Notes under the pieces: model-generated
The model's database searches: none
The model's input: only the letters and a program-made list of their open reading frames with translations
What the model was told of the DNA's origin: nothing
Assembly: GCF_029227915.1 (NCBI RefSeq)
Contig: NC_079886.1
Span: 15,414,501-15,478,500 of the forward strand
Origin: Hydractinia symbiolongicarpus
Lineage: Eukaryota; Cnidaria; Hydrozoa; Anthoathecata; Hydractiniidae
Reading direction: 5' to 3'
Length of the DNA: 64,000 nt
Shown: positions 1 to 12,759 of the stretch, piece after piece
Layout of the letters: each line of letters starts with the position of its first letter
Position numbering within the stretch: the stretch's first letter is position 1
Translations under genes and position numbers: made by a program

Positions 1-48
1 TAAATTAGTTTCAATTATTTCTGGCATTTTGTTTTTAGAAGTGTAAAA

Positions 49-822
49 ATGTTTAGTAAAGAAATTGTTCTTGTTGCAGCGGGTTCCTTGGTTGCAGGTA
101 GTTTGTTCGGATATTTGATTTCATCAAGGTGGTGTGGGAAGAAATCTTTCCAAACCATCTTCAAGTCATATGAAGATAACAACCCAATTGTTCATTATGT
201 TACCGAAAACTCTTTAAGGGAACCCAAGATTTTAGAAGAACTGCGAGTGTACACCCAACAAAATGTTGCAATGTCGTTGATGTTGACAGATCCTTTACAA
301 GCACAGTTTTTCCGCTTACTCCTCAATATGCTGGATGCTAAGAAGTGCATTGAGGTTGGAACATATACAGGGTATAATGCTCTGAATTGTGCACTTGCCC
401 TTCCATCCGATGGTATGGTGTATGCATTAGATATCAGCGAAGAATATGTGAATCATGGAAAACCATTTTTTGAGAAGGCAAATGTAGCAGAAAAAATTGA
501 TATTAGAATAGCACCTGCTGGGGAAACAATGGACCAATTAATCAGTCAGGGTCATGCCGGCACATTTGATTTTGTTTACATTGATGCCGACAAACCAGGA
601 TATGACATGTACTACGAAAAAGGTTTGATGCTTGTTCGAAAAGGTGGTCTTATTGTTCTTGATAACATGTTGCAGCATGGGAAAGTTGTCCAAAGCAAAG
701 AAACGTGGAATATCTCTACTCAATCCATTGATAAGTTGAACAAAAAAATCAAATCTGATAATCGTGTTCAAATTTCTTTCTTTAATTTGGGTGATGGTGT
801 TACATTTTGTCGAAAACTTTGA
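49..822 (+). CDS. Membrane-anchored class I SAM-dependent O-methyltransferase, COMTD1-like
   Basis: A 257-residue protein of the caffeoyl-CoA/catechol O-methyltransferase family (Methyltransf_3), which moves a methyl group from S-adenosylmethionine to a hydroxyl group, usually with a divalent metal. Residues about 5-27 form one hydrophobic segment (IVLVAAGSLVAGSLFGYLIS), as in vertebrate COMTD1. The SAM-binding motif is EVGTYTGYNAL, followed by the acidic end of strand 2 (ALDISEEY). YIDADKPGYDMYYEKG and LIVLDNML are the family's metal-binding region, with the expected D and DN residues. Length matches COMTD1 (about 260 residues). TTTTTAG ends 8-9 bases before the ATG, so a 5'UTR intron acceptor is likely and the coding part is a single exon. 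The acceptor position and reading frame are seen; the exact substrate is not predictable. Confidence 0.9.
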   Translation: MFSKEIVLVAAGSLVAGSLFGYLISSRWCGKKSFQTIFKSYEDNNPIVHYVTENSLREPKILEELRVYTQQNVAMSLMLTDPLQAQFFRLLLNMLDAKKCIEVGTYTGYNALNCALALPSDGMVYALDISEEYVNHGKPFFEKANVAEKIDIRIAPAGETMDQLISQGHAGTFDFVYIDADKPGYDMYYEKGLMLVRKGGLIVLDNMLQHGKVVQSKETWNISTQSIDKLNKKIKSDNRVQISFFNLGDGVTFCRKL

Positions 823-3800
823 ACATGCAGTGTGACTTAAAAATTTTTTTAAATTTTGGTAGCACAAAGGATTTTTTTAATTAGAACTATATGTTGTAAT
901 ATTTAAATCAATATTAATAATAAATCAATACACATTAAATAATAGAAAATAAATGTTTATACAATTTCAACATCTAAAAATCTGTAATTAACCAAATTGA
1001 CCAAAACAACACAGATTCAAATCCAAGTGCTCTGAAATTTGTTGCATAGAGATGTATAGAGATGTATAAAGATGTATGCTAGCTTTCTGGCTGAATTATG
1101 AAAAAAAAAAGTAGATTTAACTTAAACTATTCTGCAAAGTATCTAATTCAGTTTATGTTTTTTTTGCTTAATTAGTGTGGATCATCTGTGCTCTTTTTAA
1201 TTAATGCAAATTATTCAACATGTTTTCTTACTACAAGGGTTTCATCAACAAACAAAATATGTGACCAAGGAAATGGGTTTTTACAGCAAAGAGCTTTGGC
1301 TGTAGTAAGTCTAATAATTAATTCTGAGTGTTCTAAATGCTCCTAGTGAATAGCCCTTCAAAGAGTTCATCCAGATTCGATTCTGACTTTCTCTAAATTA
1401 CGAAAGAAATGGTAATTTGAGGATTTAAAGCATTTAGAGCCAAATCTCATGTACCGAAGAAATAGCCCCATACTATTTATTTTTCTCGTTTATAAATGTT
1501 AATTAGCATTTAGGACAAAAGAAGAAGATATATTGCTTAGTTAGTTAGTTAGTGGCAGAAACAGTCAGTTTTTTTATAGCGTAACTTTTTGTTTCTAGCC
1601 CTTCTTAAGTTTTTTGCTGTTTTAGAAATATGCAAATTATAGTGGAAAAAGATCATGTCATTATTCATTTACTACCACACCAGGGCTTTGTGACTTATTT
1701 TGTGCACACCACACTGCATAAGTTGTGGCAGTAACCCTTTTAAAATTTCACATATAATTTCTCTTATACCCTTTGCATTACGATTTAATAGCGAAATACT
1801 ATTATTTTTCACTAAAAATGTCTTGTTTCAAAAATTCCTCTTTAAACTTAAATGTTGTGAATAATTAATTATTCTTCCAAATATAGTTCCAGTCCTATGC
1901 GCTTGTGAAATTATGCAGAAAGAAATGACATAATTATTAAAGAGAAACGTTAATAACAACACTTACTTACTAGATGGCTCATAATATAGAATTTTACGAC
2001 GATCTTTATAGTACTGCATTACGCTAGCTTCAACTTTTGATAGCATTTTCCTTTTTTTTAATTTTTTAAACATGCTTGGAAATCATGCAACTATGATACA
2101 GTGTGTGGAAATATTTTTACTTTAAATATTTTTTTTTCAACAGCCTATAGTTTGACAAATACGAATGAACAAAAAATTCCGCACACCCTTTTAACTTGGT
2201 TAACTCAAAGTTCATTTATAAACAGAAACTATTGAAAAAATCATTAGGTTGTAAAAAGTTAGAGCTCGTAAAAATCGAATTTGTTTTGGATACATTTTTA
2301 ATTATAAAAATTCTGCTGACTTAGCAATTTAGATAATATAGCAAGCCAATTTTGGAGATATAGTAAAGAAAAACTTTTATACATAAACACTGAGTAAATA
2401 ATGCAGCTGTTTGGACAGCTAAAAAGGGTTACTGCCATCTTAACACGCATTTCCTGTGTGCGAACTCATAATTTTTTCAAATCTTGAGATTCATTCATGC
2501 TTACAACAAATTACTTCAAACTTTACTGCTTTTTTTCTTAACATTCATACACAAATTAATAATGGAATATCAAAATTGGTGTGGTAAAAAAAAATTAAAA
2601 CGGGCATGTTATTTCTTGTACGCTGTTAGATTTCTGTGTGCACGCTCATTACCATGCAGGCAAAGCAGTACATAGGAGTTGCTATTTTGGTGTGGGAACA
2701 TTTTATAGACCATTCATTAATTGAATATATTTGGTCTAACATTGCTGGAATACTTAATTCACTAGGTGAATAAAAGAAAAAATATGTTTAAGCTATATCC
2801 AGAAGAATATGGTTTTTAAGAATATCGGGTTGGGATTTCTGGTTAAAAAAAATAGGTCTATTCCTTATAACAATAGAGAAATAAGAATAATGACCAGCCT
2901 GGTTAAAATTTGGGTATTCTTATAAATAAAACAAGTGTGTAAGACTTTTATGCTTTTTAACTTTCTTGTGAAAACGTGTTAGGTATTTTTTATTATTTAT
3001 GAATTCACCGCTAATGTAATCAAAAGATAAAAATTGAGAAAGCCCTAATTGGAGTGAGAATCATGTTCAGTAATGTTTTATTCTTTGCAAGGGAAAGAAA
3101 TCAATTCTTCTTGACAATAAATCAATCAACGAGAAAATATATGGTTAACTTTTTGGGAGCCACATTTAAATTTTTTTGCTTGGCTAGTACGCTGGAAACA
3201 TAGATTATTTTGACATTCGGTTAACTTTATTCAGGGTTTTTGTATAGATTTGTTTTCGTGAATTTTTGACAGGTTCACAGAAATAGGTGCCCACAAAACA
3301 ATCCATTTCTGTCAATTCTACAAATGTATATGCAGGTAATAAGTTTATAACAATTGATTTCTGACGACTACTCTCTCTTTCTTGTATCTTTTTAATTTTT
3401 GTTTTGTTTGTCCTTGTTTTCAACACTTCAATTAAACTTAATTCTCAACTAATTTGTAAATGTAAGTTGGTATGTTTTGTGGGAATATGTCAAGCTCCTA
3501 GCAGAAGATTTTATATAGTCTTGCAAGATTTGAAACCCTGTTATATTTATTTTTATTGTTTAATTTCATTATCACAGTTTTATCTTAATTTCTTGATCAA
3601 CTGTAAGTGTTGGAACAAATCGTAAAAATCATTTGCACTATGTCAATAAATAGCAGTATACATGAAATTTTTATTTTCATTAAGGCAAAGATGTTATATA
3701 CATGCAAAAATAATTCCTAAAATAATTTTTTCTTCTCGATGCTTTTGGAAAAAGAGAGGAGAAACGTCCTTAGTAATTGTTTGTAACTAAATTACTAGCT

Positions 3801-4328
3801 TTTTCAGGATTAAGGTGTGCTTTTGATAACAAATGCTAAATGTTGAATTTTGTAAATACCCAGAGGATATCTAAAACACTACATGTGCTTTTTGCTGCAG
3901 TGCTAAAATCTTCTAAAAACAGTTATACTTCAGATACATCACAGATCAAATATTTGAAGAGATGTTCCTTAAAATTTGTACATACAGGGAAGAAGATGCT
4001 GAGCGTACCATAATTAATTTTCACAAATTTTGTTGGCTTTGACACTTTATTAGATTATTTTTGCATAAAACGTCCTGGCAAAATGTAAACATAAAAAAAT
4101 CATTTTTAACAAAAAAGAATCCTTTGAAAATCACAAAAAATGTAGTTAATTACTATAAATTTTTGTAAATTTCTTTTAAAAAGGTTCATCTCTGATAATG
4201 CATGAGATTTTGATTCATTCCCTATGACTATAACAATTGTTTTACATATTGTTTTTATTAATGGTTTATCAATTTTAAATTGTTCTGTATTGTTTAATTT
4301 ACAGCTATTTATTTTCAGAAGTATTAAA
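823..4328. other. Intergenic / 5'UTR-intron DNA between the two methyltransferase copies
   Basis: About 3.5 kb of AT-rich sequence with no reading frame that resembles a protein family. A short run of AGAGATGTAT-like repeats lies near 1048-1078. The right end finishes with a pyrimidine-rich stretch and TTTTCAG about 10 bases before the second copy's ATG. Part of this DNA is therefore probably a 5'UTR intron of that copy. Nothing else could be supported. Confidence 0.5.
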
Positions 4329-5102
4329 ATGTTGAGTAAAGAAATTGCTATTGTGACAGCTGGTTCCTTGATTGCAGGTGGCTTGTTTGGATATTTTATT
4401 TCATCAAGGTGGTGTGGGAAGAAATCTTTCCAAACTATCTTCAAGTCATAGGAAAATAACAACCCAATTGTTCATTATGTTACTGAAAACTCTTTAAGGG
4501 AACCCAAAATTTTAGAAGAACTGCGAGTGTACACCCAACAAAATGTTGCAATGTCGTTGATGTTGACAGATCCTTTACAAGCACAGTTTTTCCGCTTACT
4601 CCTCAATATGCTGGATGCTAAGAAGTGCATTGAGGTTGGAACATATACTGGGTATAATGCTCTGAATTGTGCACTTACCCTTCCATCAGATGGTATGGTG
4701 TATGCATTAGATATCAGCGAAGAATATGTGAATCATGGAAAACCATTTTTTGAGAAGGCAAATGTAGCAGAAAAAATTGATATTAGAATAGCACCTGCTG
4801 GGGAAACAATGGACCAATTAATCAGTGAGGGTCATGCTGGCACATTTGATTTTGTTTACATTGATGCCGACAAACCAGGATATGACATGTACTACGAAAA
4901 AGGTTTGATGCTTGTTCGAAAGGGTGGTCTTATCGTTCTTGATAACATGTTGCAGCATGGGAAAGTTGTCCAAAGCAAAGAAACGTGGAATATCTCTACT
5001 CAATCCATTGATAAGTTAAACAAGAAAATCAAATCTGATGAACGTGTTCAAGCCTCCTTCTTTAATCTTGGTGATGGAGTTACATTTTGTCGAAAAATTT
5101 AA
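4329..5102 (+). pseudogene. Second COMTD1-like O-methyltransferase copy, interrupted by one TAG
   Basis: A near-identical paralogue of the gene at 49-822, in the same orientation 4.3 kb downstream. The frame is open from the ATG at 4329 through the membrane segment, then meets TAG at 4449-4451 where the first copy has TAT (Tyr). It then continues in the same frame without another break to TAA at 5100-5102. SAM-binding and metal-binding motifs are all kept (EVGTYTGYNAL, YIDADKPGYD, VLDNML). An in-frame ATG at 4551 would give a 183-residue protein that lacks the membrane anchor but keeps the whole catalytic fold. It is either a young pseudogene, a polymorphic stop, or a gene now making a soluble form. 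An acceptor (TTTTCAG) precedes the ATG, as in copy 1. Confidence 0.8.
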
Positions 5103-8100
5103 GTATGTTAATGCATTTACATGCATGTCAATTTTTTAATGTTGATTGATAAATAATTTTTGACAATTAATTAGTTTTGTTAAACTATCAACTTCTGAAT
5201 TTTGAACTTCTGTCATGGCTCTGTTTTATAAGAGTATTATGACAGTTTTAGAACAAAACATATATTCAGACTCTGTACGACAACACAATTTGATGTTCAA
5301 GCTTTACAAATGTTTATAGTTTTTCTATCTCAAAGTTATCCTGACATTCTAATTGCATTAATCTACCAGCTGCAGAAGTAAGTGGTAAAAAGTAAGTGAT
5401 AATTATTCTCCCATACTTAATTGTAGTAGGTCCACCCCCTAACTGTTGTCAGAAATTAAAAGAAAATATTAAACAACAGAAAAATGTTTTGAAACAATGG
5501 AACAGAACTGCGCTTTCATTATTCTCTTTTAAAGAACAAGCTCTTTAGTATTCAGTGGAGACTTACAATGATGTGATGAAGAGAAAATGTATTAGTAGGC
5601 TATTTAATTTCATAGCATTTTAAACTACTAATTTCGACTTGATGTCTACATCCCCTCTCTTAACAGTTAAAACTCCCCTAAACTCCCTACAATTAGGTAT
5701 GGGAAAGTAAAATTAATATAATTTTTTTTATTAAATTTATATTTTTATAAAAGAAATACGAATAATGTTGTGGTTTTTTAGTTTACTTTTCTGTGTCACT
5801 CTGTGGTTGCAATGAATCTAGGGAAATCATTCATCATTGTCATATTTTATAGCTGACAGAATCGAGACTTTTTTGTGGGCATACTGGGCTTTGCTGAAAC
5901 AATGGCAATACATCTGGCTGTAATTTTGCTTAAAACTCAGAGGTTGAGCACAGGCTGGCTGGATGTGCTAAAATCTTACTTCTCTTAAAGATCTTTCAGA
6001 AAAATTAAGACACAGCGACAAAAAAAAATAGCCAGCATGGCATGCTAGCCTCATGTCTTATTAAGCCAAGTTTCTGGTTAGTTTGGCTGACGTTTTTCGT
6101 GTGACTGATTCAGCTTAGCTAATTGAAGTACAGAAATGGCAAATTAAAGAATTCAGGGTTTCAACATTTCTTTAAGAATTTTCTAATTTCAAAAACACAA
6201 ACTGTTGAGATGTCTTCCCATCTTTTTTATTTATGATTTCTTAATTTTTCTACAGTATACAATTTTACAATGTATAAAAAGGTTCATTGTATAGTGTTTT
6301 GGATGTGCTTTGGTATTTTATATTTTTTGACCAATTTATTTTCTTCCTATGCAGGAAAAGACATCAATTCTTTTTACTATAATGTAATGCATGATTTTGA
6401 AATAAGTTAATTTATTGCTATACATTAAAGTTATTAAATAGCAATATGGAGAAAATCTTAAGACAAGAATAACACATCACCTTGCCTCCTGTAAGCACAC
6501 AGGCCTGAAATATTAAAATAGATGCATCTTAATGTAAAAATGCCAACTACCAACAATGTCTATAGTATTATCTAATTCTATCTGTGTCATGTTTATGTCT
6601 TTTCCTTGAGCATGTACCTCCAGCTCAACGAGTCTGTTCTTGAAGTAGATTGTTTTAAATACAGCCCAAACAATGATTGATCATTGATTGTTGTTGTCGT
6701 TTAAAAGTCGTTTCTAGCAGAAATAAATTTGTCAGCCATGTACCTATGAAAAATACAAACGGCAAGTAGAAACTCTACAAAAAAACTTTTTATTGAGAAA
6801 TTTGTGACTTTGTGAAGCATACCTTATGCTTCACAAAGTCATAAAATAATGTGCACATGGAAAAATATAAACTATTATAAATTATATTAGAAATAACACT
6901 GAAAGTAAATAATTGTCACAAAATCCTATTGTGATGAATTTAGCAATTCATTAGAAAAAAATAAACAAATACAGTATTTTGATAGATTGCTTTTTTGTAA
7001 TAGACTTCGTAATTTAAATATACTCTTTAAACTAATTTTCATGGCTTTTTTGAATCAGATTACTTCACATGATCATCCTTTTAGGACCATTTTCTCGCTT
7101 TTAAAGGGATGAATGCTGTCAGTTGGGTTGACCAGATGATTTTGCAGATATAAAAAAAGGGCAGTGGGAAAGTTTTTCTCTTTGGAAAATGGCACGTAAT
7201 TAATTGTATCTGCAATTTTTCTAGTCACTTGTTTATATTATAGATGACTTGCTATCTTGATAATTTTTTTTATTATTTTTTTGGCAGGCAAAATAAAGCA
7301 ATTCAATTGGCTAATAATTCTTTTTAGAAAATCTGGTTTGTTAAAAAAACTATTTGCCTGCCGAAAAAAATGTAAACAAAGTTTATGGAAAGTCATCTAT
7401 AGCAGTACCATGCTATTAAAATGTTGCATAAAAACACTCTGGGTATTTTTTAAACTTTTAAACAATTTTTTGATAGGCAGAATTAATTTTTGGAACAGTT
7501 CTTTAAAAATATTACGGAGCAGTAAATAGGGAGATTTTACAGTGGCTGTTTTTTGTATATTGTCTTTGACTATGAAATAACGTTGATACTGTGTTGGTTC
7601 AATTTTTTGTGCTTATTGTGAAATTTTGACATTTAAGTCTGTTAAAGAGGAAGTGGTATTGATAATTTTAGATTCTGAAACTATTTCTGGTGTATTTTTC
7701 TACTATTTTTATCTTAGCAAGTTTATTATTTAAATATGGGATATTTCATGACGAGGGCCTTCATTTACCTAAAATTTTATTCTGCTCTTTTAATCTTTAT
7801 AAAATTTGTTTTCTGATGGTTTAGTTTGTGTGTGTTTTTTTTACTTTTTGATTTTCTGTTATATTTGCAGTGAATTTTTTTGAATTTCAAATTAACGGTA
7901 TTACACTTGTGCTTCTTTGTCAATAATATCTTTTAACAAACAGCGTTTCTATTTCAGTTTATTTCAAAAAATTGCCAATGTGAAATGACATTTGCTTGCC
8001 TCACAGCTGCAAACCTATTTCACAAGCTCATTTAAAAACCACGTCGACAAAAACTTGCTGCTGTGATTTTTACCACATTTCCTCGGTGATTTTCAACATG

Positions 8101-8176
8101 AATTAGAAAGGCTGACACATTTATATCAACAACTGCTAGACTAAAAAGTTACGGAGGTTTGCTTAACAAAGAAGTA
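5103..8176. other. Intergenic, no gene recognised
   Basis: About 3 kb of AT-rich DNA. The longest reading frame (7257-7529) is rich in Phe, Leu and Lys, as expected from random AT-rich sequence, and matches no family I know. The only structured element is a short perfect hairpin at 6805-6841. Confidence 0.5.
6805..6841. repeat. Perfect 17-bp inverted repeat (hairpin)
   Basis: TGACTTTGTGAAGCATA is followed three bases later by its exact reverse complement. Function unknown; it could be the remnant of a small foldback element. Confidence 0.7.
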
Positions 8177-9991
8177 ATGAGTTTTACTATTGCTGGTATT
8201 CCTGCTAAACGCATCGCTGCTAGTGCTGTTACTGCAGGTATACATTTTCAATTTTGGTATAGCCTAGTTTGCACTTTAGTGGTTATAACATTGCGTCTAA
8301 TTTTCAAAGGGTTTGTGTGAATATTAACCATAAACAGATGTTTATTTTCGCATGTATGAAAATGAATAGCCAACTAAACGCTTCAATTTGCAAAAATATC
8401 AAGCTGCTTCCAAGTGGAAGAAAAAACTTTGTTATTTATTTATATAAAGAGGAAAATATAGGAAACTGTTTGGTTTGGGACCTTATAGGAAATGATAATA
8501 ATTTAGGCATTATCGTATTGGTCCAAGAAATAAGGCTGGGTGATTGAGTGAACTATGTAACATTTTTCAAAGTAATTTCTAATTTTACTTTCTACCACAT
8601 GGTTAAATAACCTGAACAAATTAGCAAATGTGTCAAAACTTTTTGATATTTTCACTTTAATAAACCGTGTGGGTATTTTTTTTTTTTTTCGAAATAGATC
8701 GCTCCCTACAAGGTCAAAGTCATTCCAAAGCAAATAATCTAATTGTGTGAGAATTGCCAAGTGAATGTGTATGAATCAAATTTACAGGAGTAATTTTTGG
8801 CTGGATTATTTGAATATAAACGTTGATGGACATTTGTTGCTTTTTAAGCTCTTGCTGGACTTGGCTGTGGAAAATGTTGGCGTAATTTGGAAAAACACCC
8901 AGGAACAGGAAAAAAGATAATAAAATATTCAACTATAGGCGGTATATAACATTTGATTCATTGGTAACGTATACTATCCTTAAGAAGCTGCTAAGGTTTA
9001 ACTGTTTACTTTTGTACATAGTTATGTTCACTAATTTTTTTAAAGTAACAAATTTACTTTCAATGTTTCTCCAGATATTAAAAATTTTTAAAACTATTTT
9101 CTTTAGTGAAAGTAAAGTTGGTGAGGACTAACAACTTTAATAAAGGCCACCTAACTATTGCTTCCAAAGCCTTGACAGTGATTTTAGATAAAAGTATCTA
9201 ATATGAGGTAATATCCCAACTTTTTTGTGTATTAGGTTTTGTTGGTGGAGTTGTGGGACTTAGTGTTGGTACATGGTATGGCCGCAGAATTGTTTTACTG
9301 GCAATGTCGCAGACAATGTATGGCTATTTGATGACAGCAACTTTTCTAAGTGAGTGTAGTGTCACATGTTTCACTTGGACTATACTGAATAAAAACCATT
9401 TATTTTCAGCCCAATTTAGCTCTTAAAGACCACTTTACAAGCTAGTTTACTCATTGTAATCATCCCTGTCAAAAAATTACAGGCACTTGGACATATGCCC
9501 TTGGTGGAATATGTAGACAACAAATTAGTTAATACTTTCTAGTTTTTCCAAAAGTCTGATGTTTCACGCTATGAAATATTTCAACGTCAAATTTTTTCAT
9601 TTACTGGTAACGGAAAACGTCAAAGTTTGTTGCTTCTAAAACAAATCTTAATACAACTTTCTCAGCTTCAATGTTTCTATCCTGCATATTGGCTGGCAGT
9701 TAGTAGTTAAAGTTGCATAATAATTTTTTTCTTTAAATTTAGATATTCGCTCAGCACTGTCAAACGAGAAAATTAAACTGTTGTCAAACAAGAAGGAGAT
9801 TGGTGGAGTTCTTGTTAGTTCTATCAGTGGAGGTCTGACAGGAATGATACCTACCATTCTTATGAGTAAGTCACCTTATTTAGGCCATGTTTCCATTAAT
9901 TTCTGATAGTCAGTCTAATATTTTCTGATACTCAGTCTAATATTTTCTGATAGTCAGTCAGATATTTTTGATAGTTAGCCAAATATATATG

Positions 9992-10022
<31 letters not shown>

Positions 10023-11345
10023 GTGTATATATGTATATATTTGTATATATATACATATATATATATTTGTGCTTGCTTTGTCTTGTTTTGACATAAAAAC
10101 AAGTGCATTTGTTGCAGTAAAAATACTATCAGCAGTTATATATGTCGTTCATCTCAACTTTCTGCCACGCTGTAAAATTATTGCCATGTTGTTTCCTCCT
10201 ATTTTGTCAATGCATTTCGATTTCTTTTATTACAACGGTGGCATTCCCTTCATATTTCCCCCATGCTTTTTCTTGAGTTTCATAACAAATTATTCTTATA
10301 CTTTCTTAAATGTTATTTAGCACAATATCTTTGAAAGCATTGTCTTCCTCCAAGCTTATAATAAACGAGAATTTGTTTACCCAGATTTGCTTCATTTTCA
10401 TGCGCGCAAGATATAAATTCAAGCAAGATGTATCAATCTGTAAATTGGTTCTAGTGCAGAATCCCCACATCTCTTTCGCCGCGTGTTTTCACAAGCACTT
10501 CCCGACTATTTTAGCATCAATAAAAGTATTGTTCTTTTTCAGAGGCCAGATTGGCGCGTATCGTGACCAGTTTTTCAAGCGGAATTTTTGTTGGTTTTCT
10601 GGGTAAGTTCAGTTGTGACTGATGTTTGCAATGAGACGGAAGATGCTTTAAAACATTTTTTTTTGGTAATTTCTTTGTCTTTCCAGGTAGCGCCACTTAA
10701 TTTCTGTAGATGTTATTTTGACTAATTAAGCGTATAGGTGAAACTTGTCCATCAATAATTTAATGAACCGATTATTTAGCAATTCAATTTCGACAATTGT
10801 TTTTAATCGTGTTTTTACCCGGTCAAATAAAAAAAATCGTTTTGAAAAGCATACAGGATTTGTTCATCTTCATTTTAGGTCAGTTTCTTTACGACAGAGC
10901 GTGCGTGATGAGATTGGAATTTTTGTTACGTCAAACCTATCCAAACTTGATCGAGCAACATCAAGAAGCGGAAGAATACATGGACGACCAACAGATCAGC
11001 AATGTCAATTACACTGGTCCAATCCGAGTAAGTTTTAAACCTGTGAAACAATTATTCAAAAATTAAATTCAGGGGGAATTTACACCTGGCTTTGAACTTT
11101 TTTCTTTCTTATTATTTAATCTTGCATCGTCAATCGCGATTTTTCTACACGCGAATTTTTCTTACTTGCACAATGTATTTAATCTGGTTGTAACTTTAAT
11201 TTTATTTTCAACTCTTTTACTGTGGCTTATTTTTGTCTCTTCGTGTTTTATTTCATTTTGATTTTGTATTATTATTTTTTTGAAGGGTAACCCCGCTTGG
11301 TTAGATTATGCAATTTCGATTTGGGGCGATCTTGGTCGAAAATAA
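8177..11345 (+). CDS. Six-exon gene for an unrecognised 188-residue small membrane protein
   Basis: Exons assembled from splice sites: 8177-8237, 9236-9349, 9743-9865, 10543-10602, 10879-11027, 11286-11345. Every intron starts GT and ends AG, and most donors read GTAAGT or GTGAGT. Phases are consistent (phase 1 at the first four introns, phase 0 at the last), and the total of 567 bases gives 188 codons plus TAA. The protein begins MSFTIAGIPAKRIAASAV. It has Gly-rich hydrophobic stretches at about residues 15-33 (FVGGVVGLSVGTWYG), 40-57, 75-97 (GGVLVSSISGGLTGMIPTIL) and 105-122 (SFSSGIFVGFLGQFLYD). A charged stretch follows, ending in WLDYAISIWGDLGRK. The Gly-spaced helices suggest packed membrane spans, possibly in an organelle. 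I do not recognise the family. The start codon is the first ATG of the exon; an upstream 5'UTR exon cannot be excluded. Confidence 0.75.
9898..10068. repeat. Minisatellite and (TATATG)n microsatellite in intron 3
   Basis: About three copies of a 24-25 bp unit (TTTCTGATAGTCAGTCTAATA with variants) run from about 9898 to 9985. They are followed by a TATATG/TATGTATG microsatellite to about 10068. Both lie inside the third intron of the six-exon membrane-protein gene. Confidence 0.85.
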
Positions 11346-12759
11346 CGAGCCTTCGAAACATTCAAACCTTAAAACCGAGAATAGGTGGCTGATACGAAAA
11401 AATCTTGTAAGCGCGAAACACGAAAATGGGAAAGGCTTGTTGTGCACAATAACGAAGAAGAGATTTTAAAATAATAGAGACTTTCTGAATTATATTTTTT
11501 ATGTAACGTGATATTTTCTTAAACTTACAAGAATAAGAGCAAAATATGTAACACATGTAAAATGTTGCACTTACAATTATCTATCAACCTTATACATACC
11601 TTTTTAAACTTGCAAATGGGTTTCAAAGTTAATTAAATTTTATATTTTTTTAGCAAAGTGTCGGTTTGTTATGAGGCAATATGTATAATTTATTACTATC
11701 TCGCTTGTGAGGATAGTATTGGTTTTTAACTCCTAACTGACTATGTCCCAAATGGTCAATTGCAACGTCATCAACGAGCTTTCCTGCGCAAAGTTTTATT
11801 TTAAAAAAACATCTCCTGGGCAGATTCGAACCAGCACCGCAGCAGAACACTGCAGCTAAGTGCAACGTCCTAACTAACTGAGCTATCGTGACAGAACTAA
11901 TTGTGAATGTTAAATATTTAATTAAAGTTGCTCACCTTTATGTTAATCAATAAAAAACATTATTTATTTCTACCACTGTTTCATTCTTTGAACAAAGTAA
12001 TTTCAAACATTTTTAATCACAACACGGTAAATTTCAAAGGGAAAAGAGGTATGATGCAGAAATATTAAAATATACGCTTTTTGATAAAGGTGAAGGGAGG
12101 GGGATTTAGGGAATTTTCTTTCGTTTGTTAATTTATGAGCGAAGCAAACCCATGCAATATTTTGTCATAAAAAAATAGGCGATTGGAAAGCATTTTAATT
12201 ACTGTCCGATTGCGTATTCGCCCATCTCAGCATTTTTAAAATGCGGTAAAATTCCTGTGTGCAAAATAAAAAAGGAATGACGATTCTGTTGTGCAAAAAA
12301 CAGAAACAACATTTGGGCAGATTAGCAACAAATGCTATTGCTTCTGATACAAATGTTTCCGTGGATTACAAGCTGAAAGTAAACATTAACATTACTTTGG
12401 TTTCTTTACCTAATTGTTAAAAAACACCCTAACAACATGGATTTATGTTCGCGTTGATTAATGATCGCGGTGTCTAACAACGGACAATTCTTTCGCATGT
12501 GGATTAACACTTCCGCAAAGTGTTCAAAATACTAAACACAACGTTCAGGTCATTGAGCGGGTGCATTTCTTTTTAAAACACAGTTTTTCAAAATACTACA
12601 AATGATAAATCTAAGAAGAATAGGACAATCATTATTCAAACTAAAATAACACATTTTTTATAGCAATAAAAGAGACAAATTCGCTTAAAAACGATACAAA
12701 GTAAATGTGTAACAAACGTATTTAAGAATTACTATAAATGCTAAACTAAATACAAAGTA
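11346..12759. other. Non-coding DNA 3' of the membrane-protein gene
   Basis: Holds the 3' flank of the six-exon gene and a minus-strand SINE (11700-11885). The remainder, about 11.9-12.76 kb, shows no family-like frame on either strand. Confidence 0.5.
11700..11885 (-). mobile_element. tRNA-derived SINE
   Basis: On the minus strand an RNA polymerase III A-box-like stretch (TAGCTCAGTTAGTTAG) is followed about 45 bases later by a B box (GGTTCGAATC). The stems do not pair as in a functional tRNA and the spacing is too long, so this is a tRNA-derived SINE head. The downstream body (GACCATTTGGGACA, CCAATACTATCCTC) has a related copy on the plus strand near 38783-38830. Confidence 0.65.

Noticed and set aside
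538-867. Minus-strand frame opposite the first methyltransferase
   Set aside because: Reverse-strand shadow of a well supported gene; a matching shadow appears opposite the second copy.
2484-2675. Short plus-strand frame in the intergenic region
   Set aside because: Low-complexity, AT-driven composition, no family match, no splice context.
4449-4451. Selenocysteine or recoding at the stop in the second methyltransferase
   Set aside because: The codon is TAG, not TGA, and the first copy has Tyr there; a nonsense mutation is simpler.
7257-7529. 90-codon frame rich in Phe, Leu and Lys
   Set aside because: Composition expected from AT-rich DNA; no motif or homologue recognised.
10003-10320. 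Frame starting in a Tyr/Ile/Val-Cys repeat
   Set aside because: It is a translation of the TATATG microsatellite within an intron.
11796-11885. Candidate functional tRNA gene on the minus strand
   Set aside because: A- and B-box-like stretches are present but the arms do not pair and the spacing is too long; better explained as a SINE.
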